Positions 42,649 through 51,753 of a stretch of 64,000 nucleotides of DNA are shown in pieces. How positions within the stretch are numbered: the stretch's first letter is position 1; every line of letters begins with the position of its first letter. The stretch is from Nematopogon swammerdamellus (taxonomy: Eukaryota; Arthropoda; Insecta; Lepidoptera; Adelidae). Location: contig OX336348.1 of assembly GCA_946902875.1 (NCBI GenBank), forward strand, positions 18,501,741-18,565,740, written 5' to 3'. A program made the position numbers and the translations under genes. A model generated the notes under the pieces. It saw only the letters and a program-made list of their open reading frames with translations, was not told the DNA's origin and did no database searches.

Positions 42649-42905
42649 TAAGGGCGAGGCCGAAGGCCGCGCTACGTTCAGGAAGACTATAAACATTCTC
42701 GAAGAAAGTAAGTAACAAAGGGTGAGGCCGAAGGCCGAGCTGCGTTCAGGAAGACGATAAACTTTCTCGAAGAAAGTAAGTAACTAAGGGCGAGGCCGAC
42801 GGCCGAGCTACGTTCAGGAAAACCATAAACCTTCTCAAAGAAAGTGAGTAACTGAGGGCGAGACCGAAGGCCGAGCTGCGTTCAGGAAAACTATAAACTA
42901 TTATT
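42648..42905 (-). repeat. Minisatellite patch, same unit as 20976-22440
   Basis: Four units in reverse orientation: GGGCGAGGCCGAAGGCCG, CTGCGTTCAGGAA.AC.ATAA, ATTCTCGAAGAAAGTAAGTA. There is no Helitron end next to it. Confidence 0.8.
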
Positions 42906-42909
42906 TATT

Positions 42910-43075
42910 ATACCCTCTCGCACTCCCTCTCCCTCTCCCTCTCCCTCTACCTCTCCCTCTCCCTCTCCCTCTCCCTCCCCCCACCCCTCCTCCCCGCCGA
43001 CCATTTTCCCTCCCTCCCTCCTTAACCTCTATGCTTGTATTAACCCCCCCCCCCCTCGCTTCAGGATATTGTAAG
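42910..43075 (+). repeat. (TCCCTC)n microsatellite and C-rich tract
   Basis: Hexanucleotide units CTCCCT at about 42913-42980 run into a C-rich stretch, with a C13 run near 43047. Confidence 0.9.
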
Positions 43076-43189
43076 GTCATCGGTTCTTAATCGGGTGAAT
43101 GATTCCGTGTCCGTCACATTTATTTATTTTATTTTATTTTATTAAGGAATAACAGTTATACAACATACATAATAAATTGGTACATACCT

Positions 43190-43416
43190 ATAATAAAATC
43201 CTTCCTTACCTATAATAAAATCCAACGTCTGCTTTCTGTCTGTCTGTCTGTCCGCTTATAACTCGAGAACCACTGAACCGATTTTAATAAAACAAAATTC
43301 TACGGATAGCTTGATTCTTCCCATCAACTATAGGCTACTTACTATCACGCTAAATAGCTTATGAGGTTAGCAGTGAAGTGAAATATGAGAGCGGGCGGAG
43401 CCGCGGGCACAGCTTG
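43190..43416 (+). mobile_element. Short Helitron-like element
   Basis: It starts with ACCTATAATAAAATCCAACG and (TCTG)n, then AACTCGAGAACCACTGAACC, and ends GGAGCCGCGGGCACAGCTTG, the end type of lepidopteran Helitrons. The final bases deviate from CTRR (CTTG), so the call is tentative. Confidence 0.4.
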
Positions 43417-43490
43417 TACAGATATAAACATTAACCAATAAAGTTTCCACATAAATTACATAACTGAAAATAACTATAACTTACAAAATA

Positions 43491-43963
43491 TATACAGGGT
43501 GTATCAGGATAGGTTTGAGAAACTTCAGGAATAGAAAGTACTCATTATTAGAAGAAAAAAATCCTTATCACTCAAATCAATTCCGTTGTTTTTTTGTCAT
43601 ACAAAAGTTGGAAATTGTAATAAAAACTCGATGGACAGTGAGACTGGAGAGTGCAGTGGGAGATTCAGTCCTCTTTTTCTTTTGAGGTCATTGAACCTTC
43701 AGTGTTTGGAATTTACCTACACGCAGTTCAATTGTACTAGTTATGTATGCAACCTACCCATTTTTATTCATGAGTTAGAATTGATTTTTTTATTTAATAA
43801 AGGCGGACGTTAACCATCCACCAAATCTTGAAGAATAGATTTTCACCAAAAAGTACTGTAAAATGATCGAATCTGGGAAAAAGTTTCAAAGCTTTTCGTC
43901 TACAAATATGGGCCCCTTTCGAACCCTGAAGTTTCGAAAACCTATCCTGATACACCCTGTATA
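43491..43963. mobile_element. MITE, about 473 bp, CAGGGTGT ends
   Basis: TATACAGGGTGTATCAGGAT and ATCCTGATACACCCTGTATA are exact reverse complements, and similarity continues to about 38 bp (CTTCAGG/CCTGAAG). TA at the tips fits the mariner type. No transposase. Confidence 0.75.
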
Positions 43964-45485
43964 TCTTAAAAAATAAAAAAACACAAAAAGTTTAAAAGTT
44001 AGAGAAAAATATATATTTTCTTTTAAATATTTTTTTTTATAAATTTTTCTTTTGAATGAAAATAATGTGTACTTTTAAGCATTTTTTACAATATTTTTTT
44101 TTATTTTTGTACACTTATATTAAAAATATCGACCTGCTGGCAAATCTTATCAAATGAAGTGCAAGCTCTGCTTATAAATGAGTTTTTGAAATATCTCGTA
44201 TTGCCTTTCTTTGTTAAAAATTTATCCATTAATCGTGTAGCCTTTCGCGGACAACGGAAGTTAATCTTTGATAGGAGTAGAGGGAAATCTGTGGAAGAAT
44301 GTATGATTTTGTATAGCAAGAGTATGTCCCTCGCCTCTCGCCGGTGCTCAAGAGAAGGTAAGTTTAATTGTTTTTGTGGATTATGAATGTTAGTCTTACG
44401 TGATACAAATTTAAAGAATTTATTTAGAATTTTTTCTATTTTATTTTTATATAATGCGTATTGTGGATTCCACACAGCGGAGGCATATTCCAGATGGCTC
44501 CGAACAAAAGCAGAATATAAAATTTTAAAAGTGGTTGGTGGACACTGCTGGTGAAGGGCTGCCCACACGCAGAATGAAACCTAGCATTCTGAATGCCTTC
44601 GACGCGATATGCTCAATATGAGATTTAAATAGCAATTTACTATCTAGTATCACACCCAGGTCCCTTATTTCAGTTACTCGTTTTAGGGTTTTGTTATTTA
44701 TTGAATAGTTAAAATGACCTAAGTGTGAGCCTTGAGGAACCCCTGAAGTCACGGGAACAAAACTTGAGCAGTCACCGCTAACCGTAACTGCTTGCGATCG
44801 GTTATATAAATAGGACGTCAACCAGCAAAGAAGATCTCCGTGTATTCCCATTGACCCCACCTTATATAATAGAATATTATGAGAAATTTTGTCAAAAGCC
44901 TTAGAAAAGTCGGTGTAGACTACTTAAACTTGGTTGCCGCTGTCCATAGCGTCTAGGACTATGCCAACGAACTCACTTAGATTAGTCTCAGTCGATTTAT
45001 TAGTAATAAATCCATGTTGGTTAGAGATAATTAGTGGACGAATGACGGGGAAATACTATCAAATACCATCTTTTCAAACATTTTACCCAGAACATTTAAT
45101 TTAGATATTGGACGATAATTTTCTATGCTGTGCTTATCACCTTTCTTATATTATATAAGAACTACAAAAGATCGCTTCCATTCCATTGGAAAGGTACCAG
45201 CAGTTAACGATAAACTGAATATAAGATACAAGGGAAACGAAAGAGGTTCGGCACAACGCTTAATAAGTAGGGGGTGCAGACCATCTGGGCGGCTACCCTT
45301 AGTGGGGTCGACTTTAGTTATTTATGAACGTTGTGTACATTAATCTGTACATTGTTTAGATTCACCGCAGATGTGTCAGACATATTAAGCGGCTGGGGAA
45401 TTCGTACATTATTAAGTGGCTCAAAATCGGATTGAAAATAAGAATTAAATTGTGTACATATTTGTTCGCCATCAATAGTCGGCCG

Positions 45486-46910
45486 CCCCAAAACAAAACA
45501 AAGTATGTGCCACTTTTACCTAAACACGTTTTTTTGCACCATTGTACTTACTTTTTTATGCTCTATCTGGAAAAAATATGAAAAAAATTTTATCTCCAAT
45601 ATTTCCCAAGATAAGTAAGCGTAAAAAGCAAGTATCGTCCACTTTTTGGGTAAATATTAAATTTAATTTTAAGTTCCCATTTCTTAACATAGTATGTGAC
45701 AAATCCCCACTCCAAAAGCAAGTATGTTCCAGTAGATACTTGGTTATTATTTGGTAACTCGTCTCATACTTGCTTTTGTTATGGTGTGAAAAATGTGATA
45801 CTTGGTTTTAAAAAGGAATATTACAGTTTTGCACTGGCAATACCCAAAATGTCACCTGTCTAATTTGACGTTACGTGTCAGTTGCAATTCAAATAAACGT
45901 CAATCAAATACACATTTTGCGGTTGTTTGTCAGCACTTGGTTAGCGAAGGGTGTGTGTCGTCCGTGTCGTGTGATTTTATTATAAAAAAAAAACATGGTT
46001 AATAATTAGCAAATACCTATGTAGTAGAAAGTGAACTACGAGTACTTCTTTGAACAAATTTCTTTTGTAGACTTTCTACAAAAGAAGTTTGACGTGACAA
46101 AAATTAAGGAGCGAAATGTAGTACTTCGAGGAATAGAAACAAAAAAAAAAATAATCGAAAAACTTCTTCCTCTAATGCCTAAAAATAGAAGAATGTTTTG
46201 GCAAAATTTACCCGATTCCGACAATCTTCAAGATTTAGTTTCCCAAGGACAATGTGTTGATGAATAAATTATTTCATGTTCTTTATTTCACATTTTTAAA
46301 ATACATTTATATTAATTTTACATATATTATAACTTATTACATAAATTATTTCATTATTATTAAGTTTAAAAATGAGAATTTCTAATAATATTTTTTTTTT
46401 TTATATTGATTTAGTTTTGTAAGGACAATGTGTTGATTAATAATAATTTCATTATAAAGAAGAATTTCTAATATTAATACCGAATTATGTTTTAATAATA
46501 TTTTGGTTTTCGTTTCATACAATTTCTGAAACCACTTAAGCATAAACTAAATCAAAACCAATCATTTCCTCCCTTACTTGGTTTTGATGTGATCGGAAAA
46601 TTAAACTCTCTATAAATACCCAAAAATATACCAAGTAAGTGGTCATACATGTTTTTGATGTGGGAATTGGGTGTATATTTTAATGAATTTAATTTTAAAG
46701 CCAAGTATCTGATATTAAAAACGTTTTATTATGAAAACGGATGACCATATTAATTCACCGTAATCAAGAATAGTATATGGCATTTTTAAGTTTCTGCTAC
46801 AATAAATTTTCGTTTATATTTTCTTTCAGAAAAGTTGCTATGATTTTTTTTCGTTTTTTGGCTCTCCTGTAAAATTTGTCATTTGGTAGATACTTGCTTT
46901 TGGTTTGATG
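45486..46910. mobile_element. 1.4-kb DNA-transposon-like insertion
   Basis: CGGCCG lies on both sides (45480-45485 and 46911-46916), interrupting the non-LTR element, so it is probably the target-site duplication. The ends are an imperfect inverted repeat (CCAAAACAAAACAAAGTATG versus TCAAACCAAAAGCAAGTATC). The motif CAAGTAT or its complement ATACTTG recurs at least eight times near both ends, as transposase-binding repeats often do. One small ORF (46031-46267) is the only coding candidate. The superfamily is not recognised. Confidence 0.55.
46031..46267 (+). CDS. Small ORF of about 78 codons in the insertion, unrecognised
   Basis: An open frame from 46031 (GTG) to the stop at 46267; no ATG was seen nearby in frame, so it is probably an exon. 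It is charged and helical: VDFLQKKFDVTKIKERNVVL, RGIETKKKIIEKLLPLMPKN, RRMFWQNLPDSDNLQDLVSQ. The pattern K(K)IIEKLL...RR.FW..LP looks like a conserved short domain, but I cannot name it. A perfect 12-bp-arm palindrome sits in its first third (46060-46086). It is the only coding candidate in a 1.4-kb transposon-like insertion, so a transposon accessory role or a captured host exon are both possible. Confidence 0.35.
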   Translation: MNYEYFFEQISFVDFLQKKFDVTKIKERNVVLRGIETKKKIIEKLLPLMPKNRRMFWQNLPDSDNLQDLVSQGQCVDE

Positions 46911-47214
46911 CGGCCGTAGTGATAGTGTTACCGTAAAACATATTATTAGGCAACTCTGAGGCCTTTTGCTTAGAGTTAACGAATTTCCAAAAGTGTTTAC
47001 AATCTGATTTAATATACTCCTCAGCTTGACTAAAAAACGTGATATAACTTTCATTCTGAACTCGTTTCTGTCGTTCTCGTAACAAAGAAAAAATTTGATA
47101 ATCTACTCTATTTTGGTACATTTTATATTTCTTGTGAAATTTTAGTTTCTCTTTTATAATTTTTATCAATGCTGGGCTGTTATACCAGGGTGGATATCTC
47201 AGATTGGACTTTAT

Positions 47215-48330
47215 TTTTAACCGACTTCCAAAAAAGGAGGAGGTTCTCAATTCGTCTGTATGTTTTTTTATTTATTTTTTATTTTTTTTTGTATGTTTGT
47301 TACGCGATTTCTCCGTCAATTGAGGGCTGATTTAGAAAATTCTTTTTTTGTTAGTTAGGTCATACTTCCGAGGTGGTCCCATTTCAATTTTATCGAAATT
47401 GGTTCAGTGGTTTTCGAAAAATCAGCATAATACTATCGTGTGTGGTTACCTTCAGCAAAACTTGTGATGTGGTCGTTTTCGGCAATTTTCAGTTTGATAA
47501 ATTAGTATGGTGTGTGGTTACCTTCAGCAAAACTTTTGTGATGTGGACTTATTCAGCAATTTGCAGTCTGACACATAACATATGGCGAATAATTCTGTAC
47601 CACTTCAATCGATTTCGATTATTCGATTTCGATTATTCTTTTTTTATGTAATATTACTAAAAAGAATGAAATAAAAACTGTTTTAAAAAATATTAAACCG
47701 ATTTCCAAAAAACAAAAAAAAAAAGAACTAAAAAGTATTAAATACCTAATATTTTGAAATGTTCTCTGTCCTGTTGAAATACATGAATCGATATACTAGT
47801 GATACATATTCGGACCCTTGTTTCATGAATATTCTAAATTTGAAATTTTTTATCTTTTCCGACCGGCCAGGTGCGCTTAATTTAATATGGTACCTGACCG
47901 GTACCTACTGTACCGAGTACCATCGAGCTGGTCTGATGATGGAGACAGAAGGTGGCCATAGGAACTCCTAAACTACACATGATGAACCCATCGTGTTTGG
48001 GCTCGTTGCATTTGTCTTCACGAGAAATTTACTTTAGACCTAAGAGATTCTCAATTCGACGGTATGTTTTCTTTTTTTTTTATGTTTGTTACGCGATTAC
48101 TCCGTCAATTGTGGGCCGATTTAGAATTTTTTTTTTTATTTGAAAGGGGATAACGTGAGGTTTTTGAAGTGAAAACTTCTTTAGCGGCGCTTGGCACTTT
48201 TTTAGGTGGGTAAAAAATGTATAACTCGCGACATCGCGTCAGCGTCATTTTTAAAATGAAACCTTAAGTCATTGCATTAAGGGTTAAGTTAGAGTGGCAC
48301 GGGATCTGCCGGCACTCCCGGAGTGCAACT
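47215..48330. repeat. Interspersed repeats around CTCAATTCG...TATGTTT motifs
   Basis: 47215-47320 (TTCCAAAAAAGGAGGAGGTT, CTCAATTCGTCTGTATG, TTACGCGATTTCTCCGTCAA) and 48040-48130 (CTCAATTCGACGGTATG, TTACGCGATTACTCCGTCAA) are two copies of one repeat type familiar from Lepidoptera. Near 47445-47540, GTGTGGTTACCTTCAGCAAA occurs twice. Confidence 0.5.
47930..48030 (+). repeat. Diverged single relative of the 130-bp unit
   Basis: GGTCTGATGATGGAGACAGA, AGGAACTCC, GTTTGGGCTCGTTGCATTTG and CACGAG follow the same order and spacing as the Helitron minisatellite unit (GGTCTGATGATGGAGTCAGG ... TTTGGGCTCATTTGG ... GACGAG). Only one unit is present here. Confidence 0.5.
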
Positions 48331-48335
48331 GTTAA

Positions 48336-48900
48336 GTAGGGTTCGGTAACACGTTTATGTCTGTCCATTCTACTAAGTTCTGCAAAATGAATGTAGGGTT
48401 CCGTAACAAATGCATGTCTGTCTGTTCTACTAAATTTAACATTTATTTCAAAATGAATGTAGGGTTCCGTAACAAATGCATGTCTATCCGTTCTACTAAA
48501 TTTTACAATTTTCAACCAAGGTCCTCCGACGGTTATTTTATAATAAAAGTAGGGTTCCGTAACACGTTTATGTCTGTCTATTCTACTAAGTTCTGCAAGA
48601 TGAATGTAGGGTTCCGTAACAAATGCATGTCTGTCCGTTCTACAAAATTTAACATTTATTTCAAAATGAATGTAGGGTTCCGTAACAAATGTATGTCTGT
48701 CCGTTCTACTAAATTTTACAATTTTCAACCAAGGCCCTCCGACGGTTATTTTATAATAAAAGTAGGGTTCCGTAACAAATGTATGTCTGTCCGTTCTACT
48801 AAATTTCACAATTTTCAACCAAGGTCCTCCGATGGTTATTTTATAATAAAAGTAGGGTTCCGTAACACGGTTGTCTGTCCATTCTACTAAGTTCTGCAAC
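48336..48900 (+). repeat. Mosaic minisatellite, units of 57, 66 and 90 bp
   Basis: Eight units all begin GTAGGGTTCCGTAAC (one GG variant) and fall into three length types: C (57 bp, ...TTCTGCAAGATGAAT), A (66 bp, ...TTTATTTCAAAATGAAT) and B (90 bp, ...TATTTTATAATAAAA). The order appears to be C-A-B-C-A-B-B-C, with the last truncated. All lengths are multiples of three, and one frame on each strand stays open (177 and 213 codons). I do not regard either as a gene. Confidence 0.85.
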
Positions 48901-49255
48901 ATCACCTACAACGTCCGTGATGTCAGCCCATAGCACCGGGTAAACTAAGTGCCATGTCAGTACTTCCCCCTTTGATCGTGCTGACTACACTGAACTGGTC
49001 GGAAAACACAAACTATTTACATAGTCGTTTCGACCGACGTTTAATTCAGTGCGGTGGTACCAACCCGGGCAGGTTAAACCCTACCACCAAGTAAGATTAG
49101 GAGGGAAGGGACCTACAGTTTTACGAGGAATCCGAACCTCGGTCAGCCTCCAACGGTCAGCGGTCACCCATCCAAGTACTGACCGCACCCAGTGTTGCTT
49201 AACATTCAATAGCGACAGTTGACTGTCTGCACCACTGAGCTATCGAAGCTGACGT
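48893..49255 (-). repeat. SINE with tRNA-like and 5S rRNA-like head, copy 2
   Basis: Reading the minus strand from 49255: GATAGCTCAGTGG (tRNA A-box type), then GTTAAGCAACACTGGGTGCG and GTCAGTACTTGGATGGGTGA. These match the internal control region of 5S rRNA (box A, intermediate element, box C) nearly base for base. Then GAGGTTCGGATTCCTC (B-box type), then the SINE body with GGTTGGTACCACCGCACTG and the usual end. The full head makes this the reference copy for the family in this window. Confidence 0.75.
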
Positions 49256-49374
49256 GGTCCTATTTTAATTGGGTCAAGATCGGATTGGAAAGCGAGGCGG
49301 AATCGCGAGGCCGAAGGCCGAGCGATTCCGCCGAGTACATTAATAGCAAAAAATTACTAAAAAAAACTGTGAAA

Positions 49375-49750
49375 TAAAAAAAAAGTTTTAAAAAACATAA
49401 AACCGACTTCCTTAAAAAAGTAAAACTAAAAAACTATTTAAAATAAAAATATAAAAACCGCCTTCAAAAATATATGAAATAAAAACCTAAAAAAAAAAAC
49501 GAACCCTAGAGTTGAAGGCGGTGCTAAAGCAAGCAAAAATGATGCATGAAAGAAAACATGAGTGGATGATAATATCCTTTGTGATTTGTGTAGCCTTTTT
49601 AGCACCGCCTTCAACTCTAGGGTTCGTTTTTTTTTTAGGTTTTTATTTCATATATTTTTGAAGGCGGTTTTTATATTTTTATTTTAAATAGTTTTTTAGT
49701 TTTACTTTTTTAAGGAAGTCGGTTTTATGTTTTTTAAAACTTTTTTTTCC
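49375..49750. repeat. Long hairpin, about 154-bp arms
   Basis: Left arm 49375-49528 and right arm 49598-49750 are near-perfect reverse complements (AAAACCGACTTCCTTAAAAA ... GTTGAAGGCGGTGCTAAA). The 69-base spacer has no feature. This is a foldback or MITE-type structure; no terminal duplication was identified. Confidence 0.85.
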
Positions 49751-49751
49751 T

Positions 49752-50050
49752 AAATTATTAATGGTATCATCGTTTCGCATGTACCCAACATGCGAAACGA
49801 TGATACCATTAATAATTTCATAAAAACGATGAGTCACTAAGTCAACGTCGTCACCATCAAGCTCAGTAGCCCAATCAACAGCGTCGAGAGTGCGGTGTAT
49901 CTCATCATAATCGGCCTTGTGGAAAGCGCGTACGGTGCGCTGTCGAGGTGCCGACAGTTGGGGCTCACGGGTTAGGCGCATCTTGACCTCCAGGGCCTTG
50001 TGGTGAGGATCCTTCGGCACTAGAGGTGCGCCGCACGATCTCACAAGGCA
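49752..50050 (-). pseudogene. Non-LTR EN-RT linker fragment ending in a palindrome
   Basis: The minus strand reads CGAPLVPKDPHHKALEVKMR (end of an endonuclease domain), then VRAFHKADYDEIHRTLDAVD, WATELDGDDVDLVTHRFYEI and INGIIVSHVG. The F.KADY..I...L...DW...L.....D....RFYEI.N pattern is the linker between EN and RT in Jockey/CR1-type ORF2. Just after IINGIIVSHV the sequence folds back in a perfect 31-bp-arm palindrome (49752-49818), and the element does not continue. Confidence 0.65.
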
Positions 50051-50520
50051 CGGTACATTTGAAATAACTCAAGTACACGCTCGTTGATGTTGCGCTCGTT
50101 ATTGTATTGTATCATGCCAGTGGAAAGGGCTCAACCAGGCCTCACGCACTCTATGTACTTGCGCGCGCTAACTACCTACCGCCCGACGGGCCGCCGGCGG
50201 TCTATTTCAGTGAAAATTCGTCCGCCGCGCGAAGTATACATAGACGCTCGCCCACGCAACTGTGCGCAGCTGCAAAGCAATAACCACTTTACACTCGATC
50301 GTTAAGAGCAGATCGAGGTAAGTCACGTGATCGCATGTTAGGTATTTGAACAAAATATCGCTGTCTCCAGTCGTCCACCGGCCACCCACGGCCGTGTTTG
50401 TGTGTATTTGTGAAGGTTTGGGGGAGCGGGCGGGGGACACCACCGTACGCCCCGCCCGCGTCCCGCGCCTCCGCACGGCGCCGCGCCGCCGCCGCGCCGG
50501 GCCGGTCGAGCGAGAAGTTT
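50051..50520. other. GC-rich island, no exon recognised
   Basis: 50420-50515 is strongly CG-rich (CGGCGCCGCGCCGCCGCCGC). It may be a promoter-type island for the nuclease-like remnant that follows; this is only a compositional hint. Confidence 0.35.
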
Positions 50521-51001
50521 TGCAAATTGCAACTCCTGTGCAGTTTTCGTTCGCTAAATCAGTTGCGTGCGTTGCGTTCGAAATCGAAACTCCACCAAAT
50601 ATGTGGTTCACCAACATGGAACTAAACTTTACACCTCGCAAAGGAAAGAAGCGTCATCTGTTAGGTACTGACAGTGTTGTGGAGGTAAAATGCCCATACA
50701 ATGTATCGGACGTAGCCCCACTACAGGCCATCGAACAAAAAAAGATAAAGTTCTGCAATATTGTATGATTATTATTATCAGGTACAGCTTCTCATCACAG
50801 AGAGGAAGTTTGCATTCTTTATCGTATGGACAGAACACCGACTCGAATACCTTTTAATTTTGGGAGATGAGTATGATTACAAAACTGGAACTATTTTATC
50901 ACAAATGTATGCTAAAAGAAATAATTGACCCCAGAAAGCCACGCAAAATGTGTATTCGAGGTTTAGACGATGAATCGGACGAAGGGAAGGTGTGGATCTA
51001 A
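50521..51001 (+). pseudogene. YqaJ-type (lambda exonuclease fold) nuclease remnant
   Basis: The open frame ends with GTDSVVEVKCPYNVSDVAPL. The E-x-K-C-P signature is typical of YqaJ-like viral recombinase/exonuclease domains, in which that E and K help bind the catalytic metal. After a frame break at about 50765 it continues VQLLITERKFAFFIVWTEHR, then, in yet another frame, LKEIIDPRKPRKMCIRGLDD, stop at 51001. The family's upstream D (SPDG-type motif) is not seen, and a block between KFCNI and VQLLI is missing. YqaJ-like genes occur in insects, often linked to viral or transposon insertions. A remnant and not a gene. Confidence 0.55.
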
Positions 51002-51153
51002 GCTTGCGATGGCTTCACCGAACATATCCGGGCCCATCGGCAGTAGAGGAGGGTATTAATCGAGGCCGGGACTAGCGAGTGGCCACTCTAAATTTCCCGC
51101 GCATGCTTCACGTTTCGGCTCGCATCAAGCCCTCGTCAGCTAGTCTGCGTTGA

Positions 51154-51753
51154 CTAGGACACGGGGAAACCACCAGTCCCGCTCTCGACCTCCCTCTCTC
51201 TACCTATCCATATTCTGTAGGATGCTTCCAGTGACGTTTTCGAAGCTCTCTCCATATATGAGCTTAGCGTCGATCTTGGGAGCCCTAGATTCTTGAAGAG
51301 ACTGTAGAGCGACTTCGCTGGTAGTCCTCTTGCTCCGACTTCCACAGCGAAGAGATCAGTCTTGAATCCGTTTCTCACAATCCGGTCTACTAAGTTGCAG
51401 TACTTGTTAAGTTTGATGTTGTGGTCCTTCGGTATGTTACTTTCCCATGGAACTGTAAGTTCAACAAGTACTACATGCTTTGTCGCTTTTGAGAATATGA
51501 GTATATCCGGTCTTAATGCTGTGGTACAGATTTCCGAAGGCATTTGGTAATGCTTCTCATGTGTGTCCATCAACAATTCCCAATCCTTTGCTGCTCCCAA
51601 AATTGAAGAAGGTTTAGTCCTATCTTTGGGCAGCTTATTGGCTCCAGGTTTCACAAAGTTGACCTTCTGGAAGCCGCTACTGGTTTGCCCTTTCCTGGTC
51701 CGTGCAATTGACAGGTAATAGATAACCTGTAATAGTCCGTAAGCCCGCCCCAA
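51154..51753 (-). pseudogene. Restriction-like endonuclease (RLE-like) domain remnant
   Basis: A minus-strand open frame of 199 codons: GAAKDWELLMDTHEKHYQMP, TTALRPDILIFSKATKHVVL, VELTVPWESNIPKDHNIKLN, KYCNLVDRIVRNGFKTDLFA, VEVGARGLPAKSLYSLFKNL. The RPD...(V)ELTVPWE...K.KY layout is a PD-(D/E)xK-type nuclease core of the kind found downstream of RT in some non-LTR elements; compare RPDIVIVD...LVDISVAVP at the end of the ORF at 58651-61112. No RT precedes it: its upstream side is cut at about 51730 by the long inverted arm of the next element. Not assigned to a named clade. Confidence 0.5.

Larger units (their letters stand above)
44090..47250 (-). pseudogene. Non-LTR element (EN-RT linker to RT end), split by an insertion
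   Basis: The minus strand, from 47250: LRYPPWYNSPALIKIIKEKL, YITFFSQAEEYIKSDCKHFW, KFVNSKQKASELP (linker). It is then interrupted at 46917/45480 and continues: GEQICTQFNSYFQSDF, DPTKGSRPDGLHPLLIKR, KKGDKHSIENYRPIS, HGFITNKSTETNLSEFV, YTDFSKAFDKISHNIL, SGVPQGSHLG. An internal deletion of the FADD block follows, then LKRVTEIRDLGVILDSKL, IEHIASKAFRMLGFI, YSAFVRSHLEYASAVWNP, stop at 44101. Several stops and frame changes are present (for example near 45150 and 44930). It is of the Jockey/CR1 group and cannot be active without the catalytic block. Confidence 0.8.

Noticed and set aside
48264..48905. 213-codon minus-strand ORF as a real repeat protein
   Set aside because: Entirely explained by the minisatellite; reported only as a curiosity of frame preservation.
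49150..49210. A 5S rRNA gene
   Set aside because: Only the internal control region (about 50 bases) is present, embedded in a SINE.
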